DNA from: Porphyra umbilicalis
Lineage: Eukaryota; Rhodophyta; Bangiophyceae; Bangiales; Bangiaceae
Direction: 5' to 3'
Length of the DNA: 64,000 bases
Assembly: GCA_002049455.2 (NCBI GenBank)
Contig: KV919145.1
Span: 1 to 64,000 of the forward strand
Part shown: positions 53,918-64,000 of the stretch, in pieces
How the letters are laid out: each line of letters starts with the position of its first letter
Numbering within the stretch: the first letter of the stretch is position 1
Translations under genes and position numbers: made by a program
The notes under the pieces: generated by a model
Told to the model about the DNA's origin: nothing
What the model saw: only the letters and a program-made list of their open reading frames with translations
The model's database searches: none

Positions 53918-54712
53918 TTATTGCATGCCAGATGCAAAGTAGGAGTTGGGAAAGCCGATCGCCCGGCTCTCCCAGTTGTACTTGAGGTTGGTTACACACC
54001 GTCCGGGGGGGCGCTCGCGTACGGGCGCCCCCTCCACGGCCTCGTACGGGCGCGCCCCCGCCGGCCGGCTACCACCATCAGGGTCACGGCCGTTGCCGCT
54101 GCCGCCTCGCCGGTGCGCCTGCGTCTGCGTCTACGTGGACGCCCGCGCCTGCGCTTGTGTCTGCGTCTGCGTCGCGTCCGCGTCCGAGGAGACGGCCAAC
54201 TCGCCGTCGCCGCTGCGCGCGTCGCCGCTGTCGGCGCTGCCAGTGTTTTGGACAAACCCCCCGCCGCCCGTGCGGCGCCGCCCGCCCGTCCGTCCCGCCG
54301 CCGTCACCGTCGGCCGTGTCGGCGCCGACCCCGCCACAGCCGTTCCGGGGCGCAACCGCCGCGCCGGCACGGGCGCCCCCGACAACGCGCCGCCACCGCG
54401 GCGGTAGCGCGCCGTGGCGCCGTCGGGGGGGACGCACCACCGCCGTGCCGCAGGCGCGGCGGCGCGGGCGCCACGCCGCGCGGCCAGGGCGCGACGCGGT
54501 CCGCGGCGACCGCCGAGCCCGATGCGGCCCCGTCTCGCCCAGACCGACCGGGCGCGCGTCGCCGCGCGGCGGTGGTGGCGTGGTACAGCGCGGCAGGCAC
54601 GGCGCCGTCTGCGTTTTGGCGGCCGACGCCGGCGGCGCCTGCGTGGGGCGGGCGTGCGCCGTCGGCGTGGAGAGAAAAAAGAAAAAAACAAAACGCAAGC
54701 CGTGCCACGCAT
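53918..54712 (-). CDS. Unidentified 3' coding region with an internal in-frame TAG
   Basis: The last codons read VTNLKYNWESRAIGFPNSYF ASGMQ, then TAA overlapping a CAATAAATAA polyadenylation-like signal. Upstream in the same frame are ARPYEAVEGAPVRERPPG and a repeat of Gln-Thr pairs. A single TAG at 54133-54131 separates these from GGGGFVQNTGSADSGDARSG further upstream. Either a short intron (acceptor CACGTAG or GACGCAG) removes the TAG, or the gene is broken. The start is unknown and lies in GC-rich sequence before 54.7 kb. I do not recognise the family; the C-terminus looks constrained. Confidence 0.35.
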
Positions 54713-54829
54713 GCCGTCGTTTGTGCCTCCGCGTCGGCCACGGTTGGGCGTGTCGGCTGCTCCAGCGGCACACCTGCCCCGCGATCGCGGCGCCCGCGCC
54801 GTCCCGCCGGCGGGCCGTCGACGGCGGCG

Positions 54830-55439
54830 CTACTCGGGGAGGTATGGGTAGACCTCCAAGCCGTCGACGGTCGGCTTGCCCGCCGCGTCCAAGTGCAGGG
54901 CGCCAAAACACTCTGCGGCGACCGCGGCCAGGGCGGGCAACCGAACACGCCGGGGGGTATACGGTGGGGACGCGGCGGCACGCGGGGCGCGGCGCAGCGG
55001 CGGGCACGTTAGTTTCGGATTTCCCGCCGACGTCGCGGAGAACAGCCGTCCCCCTCGCTGCCCCTCTGCCTGCCCGTGCCGCCGCCCTCCCCCAAGCGCG
55101 GCCAACCGTCCTCGCGTACCGTTGCAGAAGAAACACGGGCTGCGGTCCGCCAGCGGGTCATCAAAGACCACCTTGGCCGCCGGCGCCTGGTCACACACCT
55201 GCCGCGTGGCCGTCGAGTCAAAGGGGCAACCGCAGCAGGGCCACCGTCGGCACGGGGTGCCAAGCCCCGCGTCCAAGACCAAATACCACCGAGTGCAGGC
55301 GGCGAGCCCAACGCACGCGTGAGTGCCACCGAGCGGAATGGGCGGCCCGCACGCCCGCAGAGGCCCCCGCACCGCAGGGCGGGCAACACCCCTCGGTGGT
55401 CCGCTCGCCGCCACGCCCACCACCACGGCGGCGACCGCC

Positions 55440-55470
<31 letters not shown>

Positions 55471-56525
55471 GCCAACGTACCGAACACCGGCGCAAGCGCG
55501 GCGGCGCACAAAACACCACCGCCGGGTAGTCGGCGACACGCGGCGGGTCCCCCCCCCCCCCCCCACCACCGGCGCGCGCACGTCGCGGACGACCCACAGG
55601 TGCTCGCAATCCCCCGCGTGCGCGAGGAGGTACGGCATGCCCAGGCGGACGGTCAGGGCAGTAAGCGGCACCTCCTCCGCGTCGACGGGGGACACGCGCA
55701 GACGAGGGGACGGCGGCGGGGGCGGCGCGGCAGTGGCGGCGGCGGGGGCGGCGCCCCCGCCCGCGGCGTGCGACGCCACCCACTCGGCCAAGCCCGCAGT
55801 GGAATCGACGGCGCCGCGCTCCGACGCGCCGACGCGGTAGGCGACGCCCTCGGCAACGAGGAGGCCCGCCTGGGGCGGCGCCGGCGGCGGCGCGTCGGCC
55901 GCTGCCGCGGCGGCGGCTGCCGCCGCCGCCGCGGCCGCCCCCCCCCCCACCGTGGTGACCGCCGCGGCGCGGCCGCCCCCACCCCCAACACACGTCAAGC
56001 ACGCGCGGAGGGCGGCGAGGCGGCACCGCCCGAGCAGCAGCACCTCCGTGGCCACCGCCGGCGCGTGCGCCGCGTAGATGGCCACGTGGACAATCACGTC
56101 GCCGGGGCGCAGGGCGCCGCCGTCGGGCGGGGGGGGAGGGGGGGGGGAGGGGACGCCGCCAGTGGGGGGGGTGCGGGCGCGGGTGGCGGCGGCGGCACCG
56201 CCGCGGCGGCCCCAGACCACACCGCCGCGCGGAGGCGGGGGGCGGCGGGCCCGCCCGCCGCCCGCCGCACCGACAGCAGGGGGGACGCGCCGAGGGCGGC
56301 CGCCGCCGCGGCGGTGGCGGCGGCGGCGGCGGGGGGCGGGGGGCCCCCCGCCGCCGCCGCCGCTGCCGCAGACGCGGCGGCAGGGGGCCCCCGCCCGCCG
56401 CCGTCGAGGAGGGCGGCGGCAATGGGACTCGCCGCCGCCGCCGCCGCAAAAGCCCCAATGTCAATGCGCGGGCGCGTCGACGGGCACGCGTACGTGTCGG
56501 GGACGGCGGTGAGGAAGGGGTGCAT
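54830..56525 (-). CDS. SNAPC3: snRNA-activating protein complex subunit 3 (SNAPC3/SNAP50)
   Basis: SNAPc binds the proximal sequence element of Pol II and Pol III snRNA promoters, and SNAPC3 is its DNA-contacting zinc subunit. ATG 56525 opens MHPFLTAVPDTYACPSTRPR and IDIGAF. Then come PGDVIVHVAIYAAHAPAVAT, LGMPYLLAHAGDCEHLWVV and DYPAVVFCAPPRLRRCS. The next exon begins VCDQAPAAKVVFDDPLADRS PCFFCN, and the last exon ECFGALHLDAAGKP to EVYPYLPE. Cys pairs RRCSVC and CFFCNEC match the family's C-terminal zinc motif. Introns are 55480-55199 (GTACGT...GCGGCAG, containing a run of about 27 C) and 55119-54913 (GTACGC...GCCGCAG). Both joins keep frame. Frame changes at C16 (55549-55564) and at G8-A-G10 (56129-56147) remain. 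Predicted length is about 400 residues, close to the human protein (411). Confidence 0.85.
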
Positions 56526-57002
56526 GGGGCGGGGGGGGGGGGGGGGGGGGGCGGGGGGGGAGGGGCGGGCGAACGGCACGGCCGCCCTTTGTGGGGGGGG
56601 GTGGGGGCGGCGAAAGGCACGGACCGGGAGTGGATGGGAGATGGAGGGCGGGGGGGGGGGGGGGGGGGGGGGGGAAAGTGGCAGAGTGACCGCCGCGCTG
56701 CGCGTCGCGGCGGTTGCGGTCGGTCGGGGGCGGGCGGCGCCGCGTCGAGCGGGACGGGCGGCGAGAGTGGCCCGCGGAGGCACACACTGATCCGGGCCGC
56801 CGGGTCTGGCCCGCGAGGATCCCGGTGCCGTCGTCTGCTTTTTGAGGGGACCGGCCCGTGTCCGTCCCTTGCCCGTGCTGCGTGCTTCTTTTTTTTTTTT
56901 TCACGGCCAAACACGCGGGTACAAAACAGAGCAAATGACAAGGTCGCCAGCTGCTGCACGCCTCCGCCCACGGTGCTGTGCCGCCAACCCCCGCCGCCCT
57001 CC

Positions 57003-58706
57003 CTACTTTTTGGCCTTGCCGTCGGGGATCTCAATGAGCGTCAGCGGCACCGCCGCGCCGTCGCGCACGTGCACCGCGTCGCAGATGAAAAAGCCGCGGC
57101 GCTCGAGTTGCACCACGTCCCCCTTTTGCAGACCCCGCAGGTTCACGTCGCCCCGCGCGGCGACCTCGGTGCGGCTGTCCCGGTTGAGAAACGCGTCCAC
57201 GTCGTCCCCGTCGTCGAGTTTGGGCTTGGTCAGCAGGTGCCCGTACGACACGAGGCGGAGGGGCACCAGGTCCGGCACGTCGGCGAGCCACGTGAGCTTG
57301 GCCGTCCCCTTAAAGTCCTGGTCATCGGGCAAAAAGGTCGCCGTCAGCTCCCCGCCGTCGGGGCCCGGCACTGCGTCAACGTGCACGTTGCCCCAGTCCA
57401 TGAGCGTCACCCGCGTGCCGACCGTCAGCGCCGCCGCGTCGGCGCCTTCGAGCCACACCCGCGGGCCGTAGAGCACCGGCTTGTCCCCCAGCGCCGCGTT
57501 CTTCTTGTGCCGCGGCACCGCGCGGGTCTCCTCCACCGCCCCCGTGACGGTCAGCACCACCGCCCCGTCGGCGGGGGTGCCAATGGCCACGTGGCGGGGC
57601 GCGACCGGGTCGAGGGCGCGCTTGTTGACGGTCCAAATTTTGTCCCACTCCATGAGCGTCGCCGACCGGGAGGCGCCCTGCGAGAGGATAAAGGCGCGGA
57701 GGGCGGTGACGGTCAAGCCGCGGCGCATCAACCCGCGGACGGTGGGGAAGCGCGGGTCGTCCCACCCGTCCGCCACGCCCGTGTCGACGAGCGCTTGGAG
57801 TTTGCGCTTGGACATGAGCACGTACACAAAGTTGAGGCGCGCAAAATCCCACACCGCCGGCACCCGCACGGCGGCGGCGGCGCAAAACCACTGGTACTGC
57901 TTGACCCGGTCCGAGTACTCGGACGACCGCAGCGCGTGGGTGACGCCCGACAGCGAGTCGACGACCGGACACGAAAAGTCGTACGTCGGGTACACCTTGT
58001 ACGTGTCCCCCGTGCGGTGGTGCGGCGTCGCGTTGGTCCGCACCATAATCGGGTCGCGCATGGAGCCGATCTTGTGGCGCATGTCGATTTTGGCGCGGAG
58101 GCAACACTTGAGGCCCTCGGGGGTGCCCGCGAGCATCTCCTCCCAGCGGCGGAGGGAGTCGGCGGGCGGCACGTCGCGGAAGGGGGAGTGCTCCTTGGCC
58201 ATCCGCTGACGGCGCATCTCCTCCACCTCTGTGTTGTCGACGTACGCCTTGCCAGCCTCGATAAACTCCCGCGCCATGGCCAGCAGGTGCGGGAAGTAGT
58301 CAGAGGTGTACTCGACCTTGTCGGGCACGATGCCGACGCGGGCGAGGTCCTCCACGATGGCCGCCTCGAAGCCCGCATTCTCCTTGGACGGGTTGGTGTC
58401 GTCAAAGCGGACGAGCAGGCGGCCTTGGTACTTGGCCGCAAAGTAGGCGTTGAGCAGCGCCGCCTTGCAGTGGCCAATGTGGAGGTAGCCACTCGGCTCG
58501 GGGGGGAAGCGCGTGACGACTTGGCCCGGGATGGCGTCTTTGAGGGACACCTCAAAGGAGCCCTTGGACTTGACGAGCCGCGCCACGTCGTCCCAGCCGG
58601 CCATGGCGGCGGCGCCGCCGGCGGCGGCGGGCTCCACCGCCGCGGGGGTGGCCGCCGCGTCCGCCGGCGGCGGGGCGGCCGCAGCAAGTTCCGCAGAGCT
58701 ACTCAT
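57003..58706 (-). CDS. Cytosolic glutamyl-tRNA synthetase (archaeal/eukaryotic class)
   Basis: Charges tRNA-Glu with glutamate in the cytosol. One intact 567-residue frame runs from ATG 58706 to TAG 57003. The class I site has HIGH at residues 76-79 (PPEPSGYLHIGHCKAALLNA) and a KMSKS counterpart MSKRK at 298-302. YPTYDFSCPVVDSLSGVTHA and LRSSEYSDR are characteristic of GluRS, not GlnRS. The C-terminal half is the beta-barrel anticodon-binding domain, ending IEIPDGKAKK. The fused N-terminal GST-like and WHEP domains of some eukaryotes are absent. The N-terminus is Ala-rich, with no clear transit peptide. No introns. Confidence 0.93.
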   Translation of the reverse strand: MSSSAELAAAAPPPADAAATPAAVEPAAAGGAAAMAGWDDVARLVKSKGSFEVSLKDAIPGQVVTRFPPEPSGYLHIGHCKAALLNAYFAAKYQGRLLVRFDDTNPSKENAGFEAAIVEDLARVGIVPDKVEYTSDYFPHLLAMAREFIEAGKAYVDNTEVEEMRRQRMAKEHSPFRDVPPADSLRRWEEMLAGTPEGLKCCLRAKIDMRHKIGSMRDPIMVRTNATPHHRTGDTYKVYPTYDFSCPVVDSLSGVTHALRSSEYSDRVKQYQWFCAAAAVRVPAVWDFARLNFVYVLMSKRKLQALVDTGVADGWDDPRFPTVRGLMRRGLTVTALRAFILSQGASRSATLMEWDKIWTVNKRALDPVAPRHVAIGTPADGAVVLTVTGAVEETRAVPRHKKNAALGDKPVLYGPRVWLEGADAAALTVGTRVTLMDWGNVHVDAVPGPDGGELTATFLPDDQDFKGTAKLTWLADVPDLVPLRLVSYGHLLTKPKLDDGDDVDAFLNRDSRTEVAARGDVNLRGLQKGDVVQLERRGFFICDAVHVRDGAAVPLTLIEIPDGKAKK

Positions 58707-60572
58707 CGCAAAGGGCGGGGTGGGCGCCAGCGAGCGGAGGACGCCGCGATAGAAGGGGAGGGAGAGGGGGGGTGCGTCGCGGCGCGTCACCGCTGCCCTG
58801 CCGTCACGCCCAGATAAGGGCGGACATTAGGATGCGGACACGTTGCATCATTACAGCGTACACGTGAAACTCGTACCCTCTCCACGGTACCAAGAGGCGG
58901 TCACATAAGAAGCGCAAAAAAGCAGGTAAAAAGCAGATACTTCTGTTACTGATCGTGACGTACAATGATAGAGAAGCTCGTGGTGAACAATGCTACGTGG
59001 TTTGCAACCCACTTTTGACGTCCTCGTTTTCTTGTAGCTGCTGCTCTTCTCACGCTACCTCTGATGAACAGATTGTCCCACCTTGACGCATTGATGTCAC
59101 CTCGTACCCCATCCGTATCATAGAACCCAAGCTACTACCCCCCCCGTCCTTCGATCATAGGCTCATCCAAGAAAGAAGACCATTCAGAGTCATCATAGTG
59201 CTCAACATGGCCCGGTCTGCAACGAGCGTGATGGCGATCCGGCTGGCTTCAGATCGATGCGATTCGCATGGTTCAGGAGGTAGACTTTCGATTTGTCGCA
59301 TATTGGAAGAAACACGTGTGCTAAGAATGCCCTGAGACGCCCTGATGCGCCTGATGCCAGCTACGGTTGGGACACGTCTTCAGAAAGCTGGTTCCAACCG
59401 CTGGACAAGTGAAAAGTGTCTGACACCTACCAATCTGGCCAATGAATGGCCGGCAATCCTAATGTCCGCCTCAGGGGTGTCTTAACTGGGCGTGGCGCAG
59501 GGACGGCCGCGCGCACCCCCGCGAGGCGACCGCCGACGTGTCCCCGTGTTGCCCGAGCGCGGCGTTTGCAAAGAGGCGCCCCGCGGCCGCGACAGCGCCC
59601 TGCCCGCGCGCGCCCATGGCGACCCGCCGCGCCGCCGCGGGGCGGTCGCAGCGTGGAGCAGCGTGGAGCGTGGCCGCGGCCGGGCGGCCGCTGCACGCCG
59701 CGCGCGCCGCCACGCTCTCCCAGCCCGCGGGCGAGGCGACGGGTGCACCTGCCCGCGGTCGGCGTGTGAAAAAAAAAAACAAAAAAAAACAAGCGGGGTG
59801 TGCGTGCACCAAAACGGAATGGCCCCCGTGGCGCCGACGGTCGGTCGGCGCCGGCTGCCGCCCCGCCCCCGCTACCGCCGCGACGGCGACGCGGGCGGCG
59901 CGTCGCGTCGCGGTGCCGCGGCGCGGGTGTCGTCGGCGCCCCCCGCGGTCCCTCTGCCGTGCGCCGCGCCGACGCCCCCCACCGCCGGCCACGCGCGCGC
60001 CCGCCCACCGCCGCGCCGCCGCGCCGACGCCCCCCACCGTCGGCCACGCGCGCACGCCGACCGCCGCGGCCGCCGCGGCGGGCGGGCCGCGCGGCGCCGC
60101 TGTCGCGGCGCGCCGCCGCCGTCGGGGCCCCCGCTGCCTGCGCGGCCGGCGGCGCGGCGCCGTGGGGCCCCCCGCCCCCCGCCGCCGCGGGCAGCGCGCA
60201 CGGCGGCGCCCCCAGGGGCGGCGCGAGAACCGGGCGTGTCACTCCCCGCCGTGGGGCATGTTGTTACGTTTGGTGTACCGGGCACAAACACAAGAGCAAT
60301 GCCAAGACGAAAACGAGGGACCAGCGACTCGCTCATCCCCCCCGTGAGTCCCCCCCCCCCCCCCCCACCACCCCCCCCCCCCACCACCCCCCCCCCCCCA
60401 CCACCCCCCCCCCCCACCACCCCCACCCCCACCCCCACCGCAAGCCGCGCATGGCAGACCCCACCGCGAGCCGCCCACGCGCCACCAAAGGGTTCAAAAA
60501 AAAAAAAATAGATATGTGCAGCGCCCGCCCCCCCCCCCCCCGCCGCTCCCCCCCCGCGGCGGCGCGCGGAGC
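58707..60572. other. Intergenic region between GluRS and the cryptochrome 3' end
   Basis: 58.8-59.4 kb is moderate-GC with no gene. 59.5-60.3 kb is very GC-rich. It holds a tandemly repeated phrase GCCGACGCCCCCCACCG (about 59968 and 60028) and A-runs near 59768-59790. 60345-60440 is a (C8-12 ACCA) array. Long frames here are composition artefacts. Confidence 0.45.
60345..60440. repeat. C-run array (CCCCCCCCCCCACCA repeats)
   Basis: Runs of 8 to 17 C are separated by ACCA or A at regular spacing for about 95 bp. The complementary strand is a G-quadruplex-prone array. It lies just beyond the 3' end of the cryptochrome gene. Confidence 0.85.
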
Positions 60573-61062
60573 CTACCGCCCCCGCGGCGGCGCGAGCGCC
60601 GGCGACGGCGGGGCGTCTCCCTCCCCCGCCCCCCGCGGGCGGATGCCATACACGTACGGCCCGCGGACCCCCCCGTGGTTGTGCCGATCCCACTCCCCCG
60701 TCACCGTCAGTTGGACGACCTTGGAGAAGAAGGCCTTGATCTTGTAAATTTTGAGCTTGTGCGCGGGCGTCGACACGTGCTTGTGAAAGTCGTCCTTGAG
60801 CGTGCACAGGCGCACATAGTCCTTGGACGTGAGGCGGTCCGTCTGGTCGGTCAAATCATAGGTGCCGATGAGGTAGCGCGCAAAGTGCTCGTACTCCCCG
60901 CCCTCGTGGAGGACCTGCTCGAGGACGGCCTTGCGTTCGGCAAGCGTCAGCAGCGTCTTGGACGCTTCCGACGAGAGGGAGCCGCCGAGGCCCGCGGGGC
61001 CCGCCGGCCCGCCGCCGCCGCCGCCGCCGCCGCCCCCGCCGCCGCCGTCGTCGGCGGCGGCC

Positions 61063-61103
<41 letters not shown>

Positions 61104-64000
61104 CCCCGCCCTGTCCCGCTCCCGCCGCGCCGCCGAGGATGGGGTGCGGCCGCCGGCGGCGCGGGCGCCGGGACCCCCCCCCCCGGCCCCGGCGACGGCG
61201 GCGGCCCGTCGGCCGCCGCGCGGCGGCGCGGCGGCTTGGCCGCGGGCGACGACCGCCGCCGCGTGCGCGCGGTGGCGCCGCCCACACTGCCGCCGCCGCC
61301 GCCGCCACCGCCGCCCCCACCGCCGCCGCCACCGCCGCGCCCGCCGCGCCCGCCGCGGGCATTGACGACACCGCCGCCGCCGCTGCCGCGCCTGCCGTCG
61401 GTGCCGCGCCTGCTGCCGCCGCCGCCGGCAGCCGCGTCGGCCGCCGCCACGGCCGCCGCCGCGTCGGCGGCGGCGGCGGCGGCGGCCGCCGCGGCCGCGG
61501 CGGCGGCCGCCGCCGCCGCGCCGCGCCGCGCGCCGGGCGCGTCGCCGCCGCCGCTGCCGCGGCGGCCGGCGGCGGCCGCGGCCGTCGGCCGCCCCGCCGA
61601 CGCGCACGGCGGGGGCCCCATGGCCGACGAGGCGGCCGAGGAGAGGTTGTCGGCCGCCGGCGCGGGGGCGAGGTAGGGCGCCACCGCGGGCGCGGCGGGT
61701 GCGGGGGGCGCGGCGGCGGGCGCGGCGGCGGGCGCGGCCGCCAACGCGGGCACCCCATACGCCGACGGCGGGTGGGCCGCTTCGGCGGGGAGGGCCCACT
61801 GGGGGTACTGCCCGGGCAGGTGCGGCGGCGGGTAGAGCGTCGTTGGGAGGTGCACGCCGGGCGGGTGCACGCCCGCCAAGCCGCCCGTGGAGGGGGGGGG
61901 GGCGGCGGCGGCGGGGCCGCCACCCCTGCCCCGGCGGCCGCCACGGCCGCCGCGTCGAGCGGGCGCTCCGGGCCGCCGCCGACCGGCCGCGACAAGCGGC
62001 TGACTGGGTGCGCGGCGGCGGCCACGCGCGCCGACGCGCCGAGCGGCAAAAAGGTGCTGCCGACCGGCCCCGTGCCATTGTACAACCCCGCCGGGGGTGG
62101 CTGGTAGAGGGGCGGCTGGCCCGGCGCCGCCGGGTAGAGCTGCGTCGACGACATGTGGTGCACGGGGGTGCCCCCCGGCAGGTTGCCCGGCAGCGTCATG
62201 GTCGGGAGCGTGCCGTAGAGGGCGGCGTACATGGTCGCGTTTTGCTGCTGCTGCCGCAGCTGCTGGGCGGCGTACAGTTGGGCCGACGTGTGCGTGCCGC
62301 CGGCACCCGACGCAACGCCGCCAGTCGGGGCGCCGCCCACATCCCCACCCCCCCCACCGCGGCGGCGCCCGTCAGGTCCATGGCGGAGGCGTACGGGTCC
62401 ATCGGCGCGTCCTCGTCCGGCCGCCCGACGCGGCCGTCGCCGCCGCCCGGCAGCACCGCCTGCATCGCGTCCAGCGGGGGCGTTTCGGAAAACTGTTGCG
62501 TCGACAGGTTGTACTCGTCGCCGGCAATGCTCCCATTGCCCGTGCCGTCCAGCGGGCCGAGCTGCAACCACGAGCGCGTCGCGTCCATGGCGTCGGCGGG
62601 GAGCGTCGCGGAGATGCCCCGCCCGACCAGCATCGCCTCGTTGGTTTGCGCCGCAAGGTCAATCTCGTCGGCCACCTCGGCGGCCACGCCCGCCCCGCCC
62701 GCCGACGATGGCTGCGTGCCCGTCGCCGACGGGGCGAGGCCCCCGCCGCCGCCCGTGCCGCCGCCCCGCCCGCCGCTGGCGCTGCCGTCGCCCGAGCGGG
62801 CGCCGCCCCCGCGCGCGCCCGACGTGCCGCTCGTCGACGCTTGCACCATCGCGTCGTACGAGGAGAGCTGCCACAGGGAGTTCATTAGGCTCCCCCGGCT
62901 CTGCCCCGTATCCGACGAGCGGTGCTCGTCGCCGCCGCCGTCCCCGCCATCCAACGGGTGCAGCGGCAGAACGCCCTCGATGCTCAGCAGGCCCCCACTG
63001 TCCATGCCCCCCGGCTCCTCCTCCTCGGGCCACTCTTGGATCATGTCCGAGATGGACACGGCAAAGCGGGTGTGTTGCGGCGCCGACCCAACAATGATCC
63101 CCTTCATGACGCGCATGCTCTCCCGCACCCGCGCGCGCGCAAAGGACGCGTCGACGACCGGGAGCGGGTAGGTGCCACCCTCCCCCATCTTGACGCCGGC
63201 CGCTGCGAGCACGTCGGGCGGCGCCGTCCACGGCTTGTGGATGTAGCGGACGGGGAGTTTGGCGAGTTCGGGCAACCACCGCCGCACAAAGACGCCGCTG
63301 GGGTCTTGCCGCCGACTCATGCCCACCGGGTTGACGAGGCACGTGAATGGAAAGGCGTCGGTGTTGCACCCCGCCGTCCACTGCCAGCCGAGCGCGTTGG
63401 ACGAAAAGTCGCCGTCGATGAGCAGCTCGAAAAACTCATTCAGCCCGAGCGTCCACGGCTGCAGCGTGTACTTGACGAGGAAGGAGGCGAGGAGGAAGCG
63501 CAGCGAGTTGTGCACCCACCCCGTCGTGCGCAGTTGCCGCATGGCCGCGTCGACGAGCGGGTAGCCGGTCGTGCCCTCCCGCCACCGCTGGAAGCCCTCG
63601 TCACTCTCCGCCCACGGGAAGTGCTTAAAGTGCGGGATGAGCGGCTGCTCGCCCATCGCCGGGTGGCGGAAGAGCACGTGGTAGCCAAAGTCGCGCAAGC
63701 ACAAGTTTTTGAGAAACGCCTTGGCCGACTTGGAGATGGGCGGCTTGTCGAGGGTGGCGTCGGGCCGCCGCCGGGGGCGGCCGCGGGAGCGGCGGCCGCT
63801 GCCGCCACGGCCGCCGCCGCCGCCGCCGTGGGACGAGGTTAGGCCCGACGACTCTTTCCGCCGCGCCCGCTTGGACGACGACCGCCGCCGGGAGCGGTGC
63901 CGCGACGGCGTGTCGACGGCGGGCCCGACGCCCTGCACCGCGCCCGCGGCGGCCTCAAGGGTGGCCATGGCCGGCGGCGGCGCCCCCCCGGCGCCCCCCC
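60573..64000 (-). CDS. CRY: Plant-type cryptochrome with very long C-terminal extension (5' end outside window)
   Basis: Cryptochromes are flavin blue-light receptors. The visible FAD-domain part reads AFLKNLCLRDFGYHVLFRHP, FKHFPWAESDEGFQRWREG, GYPLVDAAMRQLRTTGWVHN, then DFSSNALGWQWTAGCNTDAF, DPSGVFVRRWLPELAKLP and YIHKPWTAPPDVLAAAGV. The last phrases are typical of the plant CRY/CPD branch. The photolyase-like N-terminal domain must lie beyond 64000. After the FAD domain an acidic, Ser/Gly-rich tail runs on for over 800 codons through Gln-rich (AAQQLRQQQQNATMYAALYG), Pro-rich and Ala/Gly-rich parts. It ends in a well-composed module (KTLLTLAERKAVLEQVLHEG to IYKIKAFFSKVVQLTVTGEW) and a stop at 60573. 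Frame changes occur at C8 (62348-62355), G11 (61892-61902) and C11 (61174-61184). If these reflect introns or separate genes instead, the tail would be shorter. Confidence 0.75.

Noticed and set aside
59427..60747. Several frames of 200-340 codons between GluRS and the cryptochrome
   Set aside because: Biased Arg/Ala/Pro/Gly composition in all frames, with tandem repeats and C-run arrays; no recognisable domain.

Overview
This window looks like nuclear DNA of a GC-rich, intron-poor eukaryotic alga. A bangiophyte red alga of the Porphyra/Pyropia type fits best. The grounds are very high GC, compact genes with no or few short GT-AG introns, eukaryotic housekeeping proteins (RPC82, SNAPC3, SRP72, RPS29, cytosolic GluRS), a plant-type cryptochrome, a BSD2-like DnaJ zinc-finger protein with a transit-peptide-like N-terminus, and SPX proteins. 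The assignment is an inference; no rRNA or organelle marker is present to settle it.

Layout. 1-12.5 kb is transposon territory. It holds three hAT-type MITEs with exact 8-bp target duplications, an older TIR element, and two large elements (about 4.8-8.9 and 9.2-12.5 kb) whose inner arms are extreme C-rich or G-rich tracts. 13.0-26.9 kb is a housekeeping block: GRWD1 (-), SPX protein 1 (+), an LSm-like protein (-), RPC82 (+), RPS29 (-) and SPX protein 2 (+). 27.2-32.8 kb is a near-perfect 2-kb inverted duplication. Each arm carries a tRNA-like gene and a broken piggyBac-type transposase, and a hAT MITE later entered one arm. 33.3-39.4 kb holds a BAR-domain protein, SRP72 and an inhibitory-type serpin, all on the minus strand. 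39.4-48 kb is mostly non-coding, with palindromes and MITE-like elements, plus two uncharacterised minus-strand genes. 48.0-64.0 kb holds a bZIP factor (+), then on the minus strand a BSD2-like protein, a hemerythrin-like protein, an unidentified 3' coding end, SNAPC3, GluRS and a cryptochrome that runs off the right edge.

Functional themes. Several genes serve RNA and protein production: RPC82 (Pol III), SNAPC3 (snRNA promoters), SRP72, RPS29, GRWD1 and GluRS. The SPX pair points to phosphate and inositol-pyrophosphate sensing, and the cryptochrome to light sensing. Neighbours are mostly unrelated, as usual for eukaryotes; the only obvious shared regulatory space is the divergent LSm-like/RPC82 promoter, which holds a perfect 20-bp palindrome.

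A recurrent oddity is that many otherwise convincing genes change reading frame exactly at runs of G or C (GRWD1, both SPX genes, SRP72, SNAPC3, the cryptochrome and two uncharacterised genes). Genes without long runs (RPC82, GluRS, serpin, bZIP) stay open. The simplest cause is homopolymer-length error in the assembly, but real slippage has not been excluded.
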